Source: Ruminococcus sp. (GTDB lineage: Bacteria; Bacillota; Clostridia; Oscillospirales; Ruminococcaceae). From it: a stretch of 61,366 nt of DNA. Every line of letters begins with the position of its first letter. The first letter of the stretch is position 1. The DNA is taken from positions 1 through 61,366 of the forward strand of contig JAISGY010000062.1 of assembly GCA_031262835.1 (NCBI GenBank), in the 5' to 3' direction. The translations under genes and the position numbers were made by a program. Shown here in pieces: positions 1 through 7,452 of this stretch. Under the pieces are notes generated by a model. The model did not search any database, was not told the DNA's origin, and was given only the letters and a program-made list of their open reading frames with translations.

Positions 1-49
1 ATCCGCCGAAGTTGACGGTTTTTAGGTATATCGTTCCGCTGCCGTCCAT
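1..49 (-). CDS. 5' end of an unidentified gene, cut by the window edge
   Basis: Sixteen codons of a minus-strand gene that runs off the left edge. The predicted protein begins MDGSGTIYLKTVNFGG. The start is well supported: a GGAGGG ribosome binding site lies about six bases upstream, and a strong promoter lies 60-90 bases upstream with correct orientation. The product cannot be identified from 16 residues. A short phrase of the type KTVxFGG is seen near the N terminus of some DivIVA-like clostridial proteins, but that is only a guess. It is the next gene after the dnaC-like loader but is probably transcribed separately from its own promoter. Confidence 0.6.
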   Translation of the reverse strand, partial: MDGSGTIYLKTVNFGG

Positions 50-110
50 ATTAACCCTCCATAGTCGAAACCCGCCGCAAATTTAAGCGCGGATATAATT
101 CTTTTTTTAT

Positions 111-139
111 ATTATAGCATAAAAAAACAAAATAAACAA
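111..139 (-). promoter_or_regulatory. Sigma-A promoter for the left-edge gene
   Basis: On the minus strand the -35 is TTGTTT (134-139) and the -10 is TATAAT (111-116), separated by exactly 17 bases, with TGC just before the -10 (extended -10). An inverted repeat, AAACAA/TTGTTT with a 5-base loop (134-150), overlaps the -35 and could be an operator or a weak AT-rich terminator for the gene upstream. Confidence 0.75.
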
Positions 140-215
140 GATGTTTGTTTACGTCAAATTTGCTAAAATTATAAGTGCAAATTTGTGAAAGTTGATGAAT
201 ATTATTAATTCATGC

Positions 216-1202
216 CTATAATTTCCGTTTAATTTGACGAATATCACTGCCGACGAATCTCATTCTTTTGTAGAAGGCGGCAATTCTCGAGACAATTCTA
301 TCGTTATACCTGTCCCTGAGGTCCTCGAAATCATCAAGATTGCAGTTAATAATCGTCGGTTTTTTAAGATTCATTCGCGAATTTATAATATTATACAGTA
401 TCGATTCAGCATAGGGCGTGTTGTGTTCAGAACCGAGATCGTCGATAACAAGAAGGTCAACATTAACAGCGTCACGCTCGGTGTCGGCGGTCGGGTCGTC
501 GGCTCTCTGGAATTTTTCCTTGTTAATTTCCCCCAAAAGATTGATAATCGAATTGTAGGCGACACTGTAACCCTTTTCAATCACCCTTTTTGCAATAGAG
601 AGGGAAATGTGCGTCTTCCCGAGCCCTGTCTTGCCATATATTAACAGGCTGTCGGAATTTTCCGAAAATTCATTCGCATATTTTAAGGCAGCTTTGTAAT
701 TGTTTTCCATAACCATCTTAATATCATGCCCGGTTTCGGTTTTTCCGGAATAAAAAGATGTCGAAAAATGCCCAAAGTCGCAGTCCGGAAGGTTCGCGCT
801 TCGGTTAAGTTCCTCCGCGGCGTATTTATTGATGAGCTTTAAGAAACAATCGCACCTCAAGCCGTCAACAAAACCGCTGTCGGAGCAATGTTCACAACTG
901 TACTTTATGTTCAAATAGTCGTCGGGATAACCGTGTTCTATCAGAATTTTCCGCTTAATTTCACTGCCGTGCTCGTACTCAGCCTTGATTTTTTCAAGCT
1001 TTTTCGTCAAATCATCGCCTTTTTGAAGCAGCATCTTCGTGAGGTTTAAAATGTGTGATTTCATAATTTTGTCAATCTGAACAAGCTCGCCGGAGCGCGC
1101 CGCAACCTCGTCAAAACGTGTTAGCTGCGCCGTTTCAGCGGCTTCCTTACGGCGAAGAAGCTCGCGTTCTGCCTTTTCGTAGGCGGTCTTATTGAAGCTC
1201 AT
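216..1202 (-). CDS. DnaC/DnaI-like replicative helicase loader ATPase
   Basis: AAA+ ATPase of the DnaC/DnaI/IstB type, expected to load the replicative helicase at the primosome in the cytoplasm. Walker A reads GKTGLGKTH (near residue 190) and Walker B reads LLVIDDLGSE (near residue 252). Upstream of the ATPase a CEHC...CDC cluster (near residues 103-119) could bind zinc, as in DnaI N-terminal regions. Length (328 aa) fits the DnaI family. The start has an AAAGGA site upstream. It follows a DnaD-domain gene by 24 bp, the usual pairing of primosome components in Firmicutes. IstB of insertion sequences is the main alternative, but no transposase is nearby and the DnaD neighbour argues for the host loader. 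Confidence 0.88.
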   Translation of the reverse strand: MSFNKTAYEKAERELLRRKEAAETAQLTRFDEVAARSGELVQIDKIMKSHILNLTKMLLQKGDDLTKKLEKIKAEYEHGSEIKRKILIEHGYPDDYLNIKYSCEHCSDSGFVDGLRCDCFLKLINKYAAEELNRSANLPDCDFGHFSTSFYSGKTETGHDIKMVMENNYKAALKYANEFSENSDSLLIYGKTGLGKTHISLSIAKRVIEKGYSVAYNSIINLLGEINKEKFQRADDPTADTERDAVNVDLLVIDDLGSEHNTPYAESILYNIINSRMNLKKPTIINCNLDDFEDLRDRYNDRIVSRIAAFYKRMRFVGSDIRQIKRKL

Positions 1203-1226
1203 ATGCCGGTCCTTTCAACACGTTTT

Positions 1227-2249
1227 TTATCCGAGTTCGCCTCTGAGAGCGGCTTCAAGGTCTTCGTCCGCCGCGTTTGTCAGATTGAAGGACGGCTCGG
1301 ACTTGGGCTTTTTATTGTTTTTATCATATCGCGCCGCCTTGTATTCGGAGTGCTCGGTAAGGTATTTTTCGTTATAAGCGGTAATTTCTTCTATATTTCT
1401 AAGCCCGCGAACGTACCAATTTGCTAAAACTCTGGCAATATATGCAAATTTAACCGCTCCGGTGTGCTCAATTGTAATTTCATAAGCAAAATGAAAAATT
1501 TCATCATGAAAATCATAATTTTTCCATTCTGTGATGGATTCACGCTCTTTCGTCGTGAATTGTCTCTGGATGTCGAAAATTGCAGCAATTCTGCCTTCAA
1601 AAGTGTAATACTCACGAAGACGTTCGATGTCGTCTGCCGCTTGTTTGTGGGTAACAATCCCGCGTTTATGCCATTCTTTGGCAAGATAATCAACGTAAGC
1701 CGGACTGCGATTTTGATATTTCCCGATATCAACCGCTAAATGCAGCAGCATCAAGATATTATTTACATCTATTCCATAATATTCATGTATAAATATGTAC
1801 ACTCTTTGCTCTGTGAGGGTTGGATCGCCGGGAACAATACGCTGCAACTCGCTGAAAAGGCAGGTCAATGCGGGGCTGTTTTCGATAATTTCTGTAACTT
1901 CGCGCTTGTCAATCGGCCGCAAAAAGTCATGTTTAATACCGGCTGAGGAAGTTTTTTCAGCCGATACGGATTTATCACTCCCATTTAAATCCCCGCCAAT
2001 ACCGGTTCCGGCAGCGTTTTCGGAGCTTTTCACAACTCCCCTGTCGCACCAAAACGATAAGGCTTCTTCGGTATCGTCCTCGTCCATCGAAAGTGCTTCC
2101 GCCGAGGATTTAAGCCCGAAATCGCCGGTCAAGGCAGCGTAGAGCAGCCACTTTGCCGTTTTCGGGCGGGCATTTTTAAGCGGGTCTTTCGCCGAAAGCG
2201 GAACAGCCGCCGCGCCGCCGGAATTTTCCCAGTCGATATAATATCCCAT
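1227..2249 (-). CDS. DnaD-domain primosomal protein
   Basis: 340-residue protein with the DnaD/DnaB_2 architecture: an N-terminal winged-helix-like part, a Ser/Gly/Asn-rich linker near residues 85-105, and a C-terminal helical domain. The motif IARVLANWYVRGLRN (near residues 268-282) matches the conserved I-x3-W-x3-G signature at the end of the DnaD domain. DnaD-type proteins bind DNA and recruit the helicase loader during restart or initiation, consistent with the dnaC-like gene immediately downstream. It begins 9 bp after argS. No good ribosome binding site is visible, so translation may be coupled to argS. Confidence 0.85.
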   Translation of the reverse strand: MGYYIDWENSGGAAAVPLSAKDPLKNARPKTAKWLLYAALTGDFGLKSSAEALSMDEDDTEEALSFWCDRGVVKSSENAAGTGIGGDLNGSDKSVSAEKTSSAGIKHDFLRPIDKREVTEIIENSPALTCLFSELQRIVPGDPTLTEQRVYIFIHEYYGIDVNNILMLLHLAVDIGKYQNRSPAYVDYLAKEWHKRGIVTHKQAADDIERLREYYTFEGRIAAIFDIQRQFTTKERESITEWKNYDFHDEIFHFAYEITIEHTGAVKFAYIARVLANWYVRGLRNIEEITAYNEKYLTEHSEYKAARYDKNNKKPKSEPSFNLTNAADEDLEAALRGELG

Positions 2250-2258
2250 TTTCGCGTA

Positions 2259-3989
2259 TTACATTCTTTCCGGGGCGGTAATCCCTAAGATTTTAAGGGC
2301 GTTCGCGATTGTGATTTTTGTCGCTTGGCAGAGTGTCAGACGCGATTTTACTACATTTTCTTCTTCGCCTTTAATCCTGCATTTGTCGTAAAATTTGTGG
2401 AATACTCCGGCAAGTTCGATACAAAAACCCGTAATTTCGGACGGATTGTAATTTTTCGCCGCAGTTATTATTACTTCGGGAAGGCGCGCAATTGTACGTA
2501 TAAGCAACTTTTCTTCGGGGACGCTAAAACTTAAATTGCCGCTTGGGTCGGGCTCAAAACCGCTCTCAGAAAGGTTTTTGAGGATAGAACAAATTCTTGC
2601 GTGGGCGTATTCGACATAATAAACCGGGTTTTTCGAGGTCTGTTCAACCGCAAGGTCGAGGTCGAGCTCAATATGGGTGTCCGGCTCGCGAAGATTAAAG
2701 AGGAAGCGCGCCGCGTCAAGCGGGATCTCGTCAAGAAGCGTCTCCATCGTAATTGCCTTGCCGGAACGCTTTGAAAGCTTAACCGCCTGTCCGTCGCGAA
2801 CAAGCATAACCATCTGCATAATAACGACGTCAATCCGCGCGGGGGCAACGCCCAGTGCCTTCATTGCCGCCTTAATACGCGGAATATAGCCGTGATGATC
2901 TGCGCCCAAAACGTCTACAGCCTTGTTAAAGCCGCGCTTTACAAGCTTGTCGTAATGGTAAGCAATATCCGGTACAACGTAGGTCGGTACACCGTTTGCG
3001 CGTACTAAAACGCGGTCCTTTTCGTCCCCGAGTTCGGCAGTTTTAAGCCAAAGCGCGCCGTCCTGCTCATATGTGTAGCCCGAAGCCTTAAGTTTTTCAA
3101 GGATTATAGGAACTTCTTCCGCAAGACTGCTCTCTAAAAACCAGCGGTCATATTCTATCCCATAACGGGATAAATCCGATTTCAGTTTATCAATATTAAG
3201 CGGCAAAGCATACGCGGAAAGCGTGTTCATGCGTTCTTCTTCCGGCAAAGGCAGTAAACTGTTTCCGTGTATGTCATAGTAGTTTTTCGCGTGGATAATA
3301 ATATCCGCACCAAGATACAACCCCTCCGGCATGGGGAAGGTTACATCGTCGGAATAGAGAGCTTGTGCAAATTCCTCAATATCCGAGAACCGTGTAATTA
3401 AAGCTTGTCCGTTTTCGGAACAGATCTGCTCATAGCGTTTTGAAAGCGATGAGCCGAACTTGTAAACCTGTTGCCCGGCATCGTTAACGTAAAATTCACG
3501 TGAAACGTTATACCCAGCGAATTTCAGGATTTCGGCAATCGCGTCACCGAGCGCACCGCCTCTTGCGTTGCCGATATGCATTGGTCCCGTGGGGTTCGCC
3601 GAAACGAATTCCACAAGCCTTGTTTCGTTCTTACCGAAGTCGGTTTTGCCGTAATCCGCGCCGTCCCCGATTATATCGGACACCGTTTCCGCGTAAAACT
3701 TATCGTCTAAGAAAAAGTTAATAAACCCCGGTCCGGCTATTTCAAAACGATCGAAAAAGCTTCCCGACAGGTCGAGTTCATCTGTTATCAGTTCCGCAAG
3801 TTTCCGCGGGTTTTGCTTCATTGCCTTTGCCGAACAGAGCGCGGCGTTTGTTGCAAAATCGCCGTGTGCGAAGTCCGCCGGAATTTCAATATTAAACGGC
3901 GGTAAAACCTCATCACCGCAAACTTTTTTCCTTGCGGTCTCTATAATAGAAAAGAGTTCGTTTTTAACTTCCGCAATTTTGTCGGTCAT
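2259..3989 (-). CDS. argS: Arginyl-tRNA synthetase
   Basis: Class I aminoacyl-tRNA synthetase charging tRNA-Arg in the cytoplasm. At 576 aa it has the expected length. The Arg_tRNA_synt_N domain occupies roughly the first 90 residues. The class I HIGH motif appears in the sequence NPTGPMHIGNARGGALGD (near residue 133), and KLSKRSGKAITM (near residue 400) is the family's KMSKS-region equivalent, followed by a DALR anticodon-binding domain ending in PERM. The start has GCAGGAA upstream. It lies between a DUF1934 gene and the dnaD-like gene in the ddl operon. The 111-bp gap upstream (3990-4100) shows no terminator or T-box. Confidence 0.97.
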   Translation of the reverse strand: MTDKIAEVKNELFSIIETARKKVCGDEVLPPFNIEIPADFAHGDFATNAALCSAKAMKQNPRKLAELITDELDLSGSFFDRFEIAGPGFINFFLDDKFYAETVSDIIGDGADYGKTDFGKNETRLVEFVSANPTGPMHIGNARGGALGDAIAEILKFAGYNVSREFYVNDAGQQVYKFGSSLSKRYEQICSENGQALITRFSDIEEFAQALYSDDVTFPMPEGLYLGADIIIHAKNYYDIHGNSLLPLPEEERMNTLSAYALPLNIDKLKSDLSRYGIEYDRWFLESSLAEEVPIILEKLKASGYTYEQDGALWLKTAELGDEKDRVLVRANGVPTYVVPDIAYHYDKLVKRGFNKAVDVLGADHHGYIPRIKAAMKALGVAPARIDVVIMQMVMLVRDGQAVKLSKRSGKAITMETLLDEIPLDAARFLFNLREPDTHIELDLDLAVEQTSKNPVYYVEYAHARICSILKNLSESGFEPDPSGNLSFSVPEEKLLIRTIARLPEVIITAAKNYNPSEITGFCIELAGVFHKFYDKCRIKGEEENVVKSRLTLCQATKITIANALKILGITAPERM

Positions 3990-4100
3990 TTTTTATTCCT
4001 GCCTTTTAGTTAATATTCCTTACACTATTTTCGCGTATAGTCGTACACGTCTTTCGTGAGCAAAATCGCCTTGCTACACACACGTTTTTGTTGTGCGGAT

Positions 4101-4520
4101 TCATTGTGATATCTCAAGTTGTACTTCGTTGTCGGAGAGAAAATTATTGTTTGCGTCGAGTGTGTACTTAAGATAGAGTTCGCCGCCGGTCTCGGTGAGG
4201 TTATTTTTTATCGCGTGGGTTTGTACGCCGAGATGTAGTTCCCCGAAAGGTGTTTTAATGACGCAGAGGTGCTTTTTATCAATGTCGAGTGTAAAATCAG
4301 TCCCGTAATCGCCCTGACGGCTGACCTTCGCATGGGCGTTGCCCTTCGCGGTAACTATATTTACGAACTCCTCCCCTCCCGGAGTTGTTTCGTTATATCG
4401 TATCTTGTAACTGCCGTTTTTCATAGAAATAAGGTCGCCTTTTGTCGTCAATTCATAGACCAGAGGGGTCTCCCCACTGCTTTGGGTAAGGGTTCTCAAT
4501 GATATTTTATAGTTTTCCAT
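4101..4520 (-). CDS. DUF1934 (YwiB-like) beta-barrel protein
   Basis: 139-residue small protein matching the DUF1934 pattern: an all-beta composition with NGSYKIRYNET and GGELYLKYTLDANNNFLS near the C terminus. The family is predicted to have a calycin-like beta-barrel, and no biochemical role is established. It sits 7 bp downstream of murI and upstream of argS. The YwiB-argS neighbourhood is recurrent in Firmicutes. The function is unknown; the family call rests on pattern and position. Confidence 0.8.
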   Translation of the reverse strand: MENYKISLRTLTQSSGETPLVYELTTKGDLISMKNGSYKIRYNETTPGGEEFVNIVTAKGNAHAKVSRQGDYGTDFTLDIDKKHLCVIKTPFGELHLGVQTHAIKNNLTETGGELYLKYTLDANNNFLSDNEVQLEISQ

Positions 4521-4527
4521 TTATTTC

Positions 4528-5385
4528 TTATTCCTCAATATTCGCAAGCTCTACAATACTTTGTCTCGCGTTCAAATCCTCTCCCAGATAGGAATGTGCG
4601 TTTTCAATAAACTGCTCGGTGCTGTCCGAAACATAGTACCTCGACGTACCCGGAGTCGCCTTATCGGTCAAGAGATTTGCCTTTGTAAGCATGGCGTAGG
4701 CGGCGTTTGCGGCTTCTTTTCCGCTTGAAATAAGCTTAACGCCCTCCCCCATATAATCTTCGATAATCTGATCGATAATCGGGTAGTGGGTACAGCCCAG
4801 AATCAGCGTGTCAACGCCCTCCGCCTTAATGGGGTTCAGGTATTGTTCGACGATAATCCTCGTCACAACGCTGTCCCTCTCGGTGTAGCCGTTCTCGATA
4901 AGCGGCACAAGAAGCGGGCAGGCGATGCCGAAAACCTTGATGTCGGCAACCATACCGTGAATTGCTTTCGCATACGCGCCGGACTTAATCGTCGCGGACG
5001 TTCCGATAACCCCCACGCGTTTATTGCGTGTTGAGGCAACAGCCGCCTGCGCGGTTGGGGTAACAACCTCGGTAAAGAGGATGTCGGCGTCCGCAAGCCC
5101 TTTGTGAGAAACAGCTACGCTCGACACCGTCCCGCAAGCGGCGATGATAATCTTAACGCCCTGACGCTTTATAAACGCTATATCCTGCTTTGCGTACCTT
5201 AGCACCGTCTCCTTCGAGCGTGTGCCATAGGGGATTCGCGCCGTATCGCCGAAATAGACGATATCTTCGTTCGGCATGAGTTCGATAAGCTTACCGACAC
5301 AGGTTAAGCCGCCTATCCCTGAGTCAAACACGCCTATGGCAGCGGTTTTCGTGTTGGTAATTTCCGGAATGGTTTCAATCATTAT
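4528..5385 (-). CDS. murI: Glutamate racemase
   Basis: Interconverts L- and D-glutamate to supply D-Glu for peptidoglycan stem peptides; cofactor independent. Motifs include IGVFDSGIGG at the N terminus, GDTARIPYG (45-53), the first catalytic cysteine in AACGTVSS (Cys83) and the second in LGCTHYP (Cys197). The canonical first motif is ACNTAS; here Asn is replaced by Gly. An in-frame start lies 36 bp further upstream inside ddl, but the ATG at 5385 has a GAAAGG site about nine bases ahead and gives the standard N terminus (285 aa). It follows ddl by 13 bp, so the two D-amino-acid steps of wall synthesis are coupled. Confidence 0.94.
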   Translation of the reverse strand: MMIETIPEITNTKTAAIGVFDSGIGGLTCVGKLIELMPNEDIVYFGDTARIPYGTRSKETVLRYAKQDIAFIKRQGVKIIIAACGTVSSVAVSHKGLADADILFTEVVTPTAQAAVASTRNKRVGVIGTSATIKSGAYAKAIHGMVADIKVFGIACPLLVPLIENGYTERDSVVTRIIVEQYLNPIKAEGVDTLILGCTHYPIIDQIIEDYMGEGVKLISSGKEAANAAYAMLTKANLLTDKATPGTSRYYVSDSTEQFIENAHSYLGEDLNARQSIVELANIEE

Positions 5386-5398
5386 GTTTAGCCTTTCG

Positions 5399-6475
5399 TC
5401 AAATTTCGCCGTGGAGTTCAAGGCAAAGCTGTATTAATTTGTCAATAAGATCAGAAGCAGGAATCCCCGCGTCTTCCATAAGTTTCGGGTACATACTTAT
5501 GTCCGTAAATCCGGGAAGCGTGTTTATCTCGTTAAGATACACACCGTTTTCGGATAAGAAAAAGTCAATTCTGGATAACCCTTTGCAGCCCGCCGCTCTG
5601 TATGCCAAAACGGCTGTTTCTTTTATCTCACGCGACACACCGTTTTCGCGTATATCCTCGGGTATAACCCCGCTTGAAGCAGTGTTAACATATTTCGCGT
5701 CGAAGTCGTACATTTCGTTTGCGGAAAGGATTTCGCCGACGGAGGTTGTGAAGGTGTCGGCGGGACCGTTCCCCATAACCGCAACTTCAAGTTCCCGCCC
5801 GACTATGTATTCTTCGACAAGTGCCTTGTCGTCGTGCGAAAACGCTGTCTTAACTGCTGATTTGAGCTCGTCGATGTCCCTTGCCTTGTTAACACCGACG
5901 GAAGAACCGCTGCAAGCGGGTTTGACGCAAACGGGGAAGCCCAAATTTGCCTCTACTTCTTCGCAGAAGCTGTCAAGTTTTTCAAGATCGTCGCGCCTGA
6001 GGACCTTCCATCTTGCCATTTTAATCCCCTCGCGTTCTAAAACGAGGTGGGCAAGGCATTTGTCCATGCAGGTTGCCGACGCAAGCGCGCCGCTCCCGAC
6101 ATAGGGTATGCCGGACATATCAAGCACGCCCTGAAGCACGCCGTCTTCGCAGTTTTTCCCGTGAACGGCGGGGTAAACCACATCTATCTTTTCAATGGAA
6201 AATTTCCCGTCGTTATATTTTAATATCCCGCGATACATAGGGTCGGGGAGGATAACCGCCGGAGTGCAGTCTGAGTCGGTCTCCCAGTTGCCGTTCTCGA
6301 TCTCCGAAACGTCCCCCGGGAAGAAAAGCCATCTGCCCTTTTTCGTAATGCCGATGGGAATTATGTTATATTTATCCTTAGGAATGGAGCGGATTATTTT
6401 CGCGGACGAGCGAAGCGATATTTCGTGTTCATTTGAAACACCGCCGAAGAGTACCGCAACATTCAATTTTGACAT
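5399..6475 (-). CDS. ddl: D-alanine--D-alanine ligase
   Basis: ATP-grasp enzyme that makes the D-Ala-D-Ala terminus of peptidoglycan precursors. The N terminus LNVAVLFGGVSNEHEISLRSS is the family signature. The ATP-grasp core shows GFPVCVKPACSGSSVGV (near residue 180), VEEYIVGRELEVAV, and the metal-binding segment LNEINTLPGFT (near residue 315). EHEIS and the SSVGV loop place it with Ddl rather than VanA-type ligases, though substrate specificity cannot be fixed by eye. First gene of the ddl-murI-DUF1934-argS-dnaD-dnaC run, with a strong promoter just upstream and an AAAGGAG site. Confidence 0.95.
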   Translation of the reverse strand: MSKLNVAVLFGGVSNEHEISLRSSAKIIRSIPKDKYNIIPIGITKKGRWLFFPGDVSEIENGNWETDSDCTPAVILPDPMYRGILKYNDGKFSIEKIDVVYPAVHGKNCEDGVLQGVLDMSGIPYVGSGALASATCMDKCLAHLVLEREGIKMARWKVLRRDDLEKLDSFCEEVEANLGFPVCVKPACSGSSVGVNKARDIDELKSAVKTAFSHDDKALVEEYIVGRELEVAVMGNGPADTFTTSVGEILSANEMYDFDAKYVNTASSGVIPEDIRENGVSREIKETAVLAYRAAGCKGLSRIDFFLSENGVYLNEINTLPGFTDISMYPKLMEDAGIPASDLIDKLIQLCLELHGEI

Positions 6476-6511
6476 AGATTACAATCTCCTTTTATTAATG
6501 CACACAATATG

Positions 6512-6540
6512 ATTATACAACATCTGTTTGAAAAAATCAA
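6512..6540 (-). promoter_or_regulatory. Sigma-A promoter of the ddl operon
   Basis: Minus strand: -35 TTGATT (6535-6540), 17-base spacer, -10 TATAAT (6512-6517), with TGT before the -10. It lies 37-65 bp upstream of the ddl start and just after the terminator of the preceding gene. Confidence 0.8.
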
Positions 6541-6595
6541 GGGTTATAAGAAATTTTCCTTACTTAATTTTATTAGGACAAGCATAAAAATATAC

Positions 6596-6625
6596 AAAAA
6601 GGGGGTTAAGTTTTTGTTAACCCCC
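6596..6625 (-). terminator. Intrinsic terminator after the Cys-rich gene
   Basis: Perfect 9-bp stem GGGGGTTAA / TTAACCCCC with a 7-base loop (6601-6625), followed on the minus strand by TTTTT (6596-6600). It starts 10 bp after the stop codon of the cysteine-rich gene and separates it from ddl. Confidence 0.9.
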
Positions 6626-6634
6626 GATATTTCC

Positions 6635-7246
6635 TTATTTATGTACACAGGGCTTTCTTCCGCGGCTGCTTTTTTGAGCGGGTTTACATTCAGGCGGTTT
6701 TGCCGGAGGCGGTACAGGCTTATATTTCCCGCATTCGGACAGGATATTGTTGTGGGTGGAATGTGAATATGTATGTGCACAACCACTGTATTCAATATTG
6801 TTCCGTTTCTGCCATTCCTTAACATACATTGACGGCATAAACGGGCTCTGAACAGGCGCGCAAGGGTGCCGAGCACCACCACAGTGCTGCTTAGATTCAT
6901 TCCGGCACGGGTTGCAAGGGTGAATATCGGGTTTTTTCTCAGCACATCTGTTGTCGGATGCGTAAATTCTTCCGAATATGAAGTTCAAACCGAAGTGACA
7001 TTCCGGCGACTGCCCGCAGATGGTAATCCATCTCTGCTGCATACGGGGGGAGCTGTAAGCGTCGCCGCTGACTTCGATTTTGTACTCGCCGTCGGGCAGC
7101 ACAAATTCCTCATTCCTGCCGCATAATTTCGCCCCCGCAACATTTTCACCGCAGGCATTATACACGGTAACGGTGTATTTCGCAGGAAAGCCGCCTTCGG
7201 TATATATTTCTATATTTAATATGTTATTTTTTACACATTCGTTCAT
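6635..7246 (-). CDS. Cysteine-rich protein with N-terminal beta domain, unknown function
   Basis: I do not recognise this 203-residue protein. The first ~80 residues look like a beta-sandwich of the carboxypeptidase-regulatory/Cna-B kind (PAKYTVTVYNACGENVAG, then LPDGEYKIEVSG). The rest is rich in Cys, His, Pro and Lys: 14 cysteines in total, including HPCNPC, QHCGG and RHPC clusters, ending in a basic Pro-rich tail (PPPAKPPECKP... KPCVHK). There is no signal peptide or membrane segment. The composition recalls spore-coat or metal-binding proteins, but that is inference. The start is the ATG at 7246 (not the TTG three bases earlier), with AAGGAGGAG upstream. It stands alone between its own promoter region and a strong terminator. 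Confidence 0.75.
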   Translation of the reverse strand: MNECVKNNILNIEIYTEGGFPAKYTVTVYNACGENVAGAKLCGRNEEFVLPDGEYKIEVSGDAYSSPRMQQRWITICGQSPECHFGLNFIFGRIYASDNRCAEKKPDIHPCNPCRNESKQHCGGARHPCAPVQSPFMPSMYVKEWQKRNNIEYSGCAHTYSHSTHNNILSECGKYKPVPPPAKPPECKPAQKSSRGRKPCVHK

Positions 7247-7273
7247 CAAATCTCCTCCTTAAATTTACTAATT

Positions 7274-7300
7274 TATCTTATGTATTTTCGCGGTTATTGT
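7274..7300 (-). promoter_or_regulatory. Possible sporulation-sigma (K-like) promoter
   Basis: Minus strand: AC (7299-7300), 16-base spacer, then CATAagaTA (7274-7282), which fits the sigma-K consensus AC-N16/17-CATAnnnTA. It is 28 bp upstream of the Cys-rich gene. No good sigma-A promoter is seen for that gene. The consensus is short, so chance is possible. Confidence 0.35.
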
Positions 7301-7386
7301 TACATATAAAATATTTCGGTGAAGTTTACGCCGATTTTCGTACTATTACAATTTAACAACAAAACGAAACAAATGTGATAATTTTA

Positions 7387-7415
7387 TTGACAATTGGTTT
7401 GTTACTTGATAAAAT
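7387..7415 (+). promoter_or_regulatory. Strong sigma-A promoter of the pseudokinase-his operon
   Basis: -35 TTGACA (7387-7392), 17-base spacer, -10 TAAAAT (7410-7415). Expected transcription start is near 7422, about 30 bases before the TTG start codon at 7453. It lies downstream of the longest possible ORF start at 7375, which rules that start out. Confidence 0.85.
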
Positions 7416-7452
7416 AACTAATGTAGAAGTTTGTGCGAGGAGGTGTCATAAT

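Noticed and set aside
216-2249. Replication origin or IS element suggested by dnaC/dnaD-like genes
   Set aside because: No dnaA, DnaA-box cluster or transposase; these genes often lie away from the origin.
3990-4100. T-box leader before argS
   Set aside because: No terminator/antiterminator pair or T-box sequence; the gap lies within an operon.
5439-6104. 221-codon plus-strand ORF
   Set aside because: Antisense to ddl, Ser/Arg-rich, no ribosome binding site; ddl is unambiguous.
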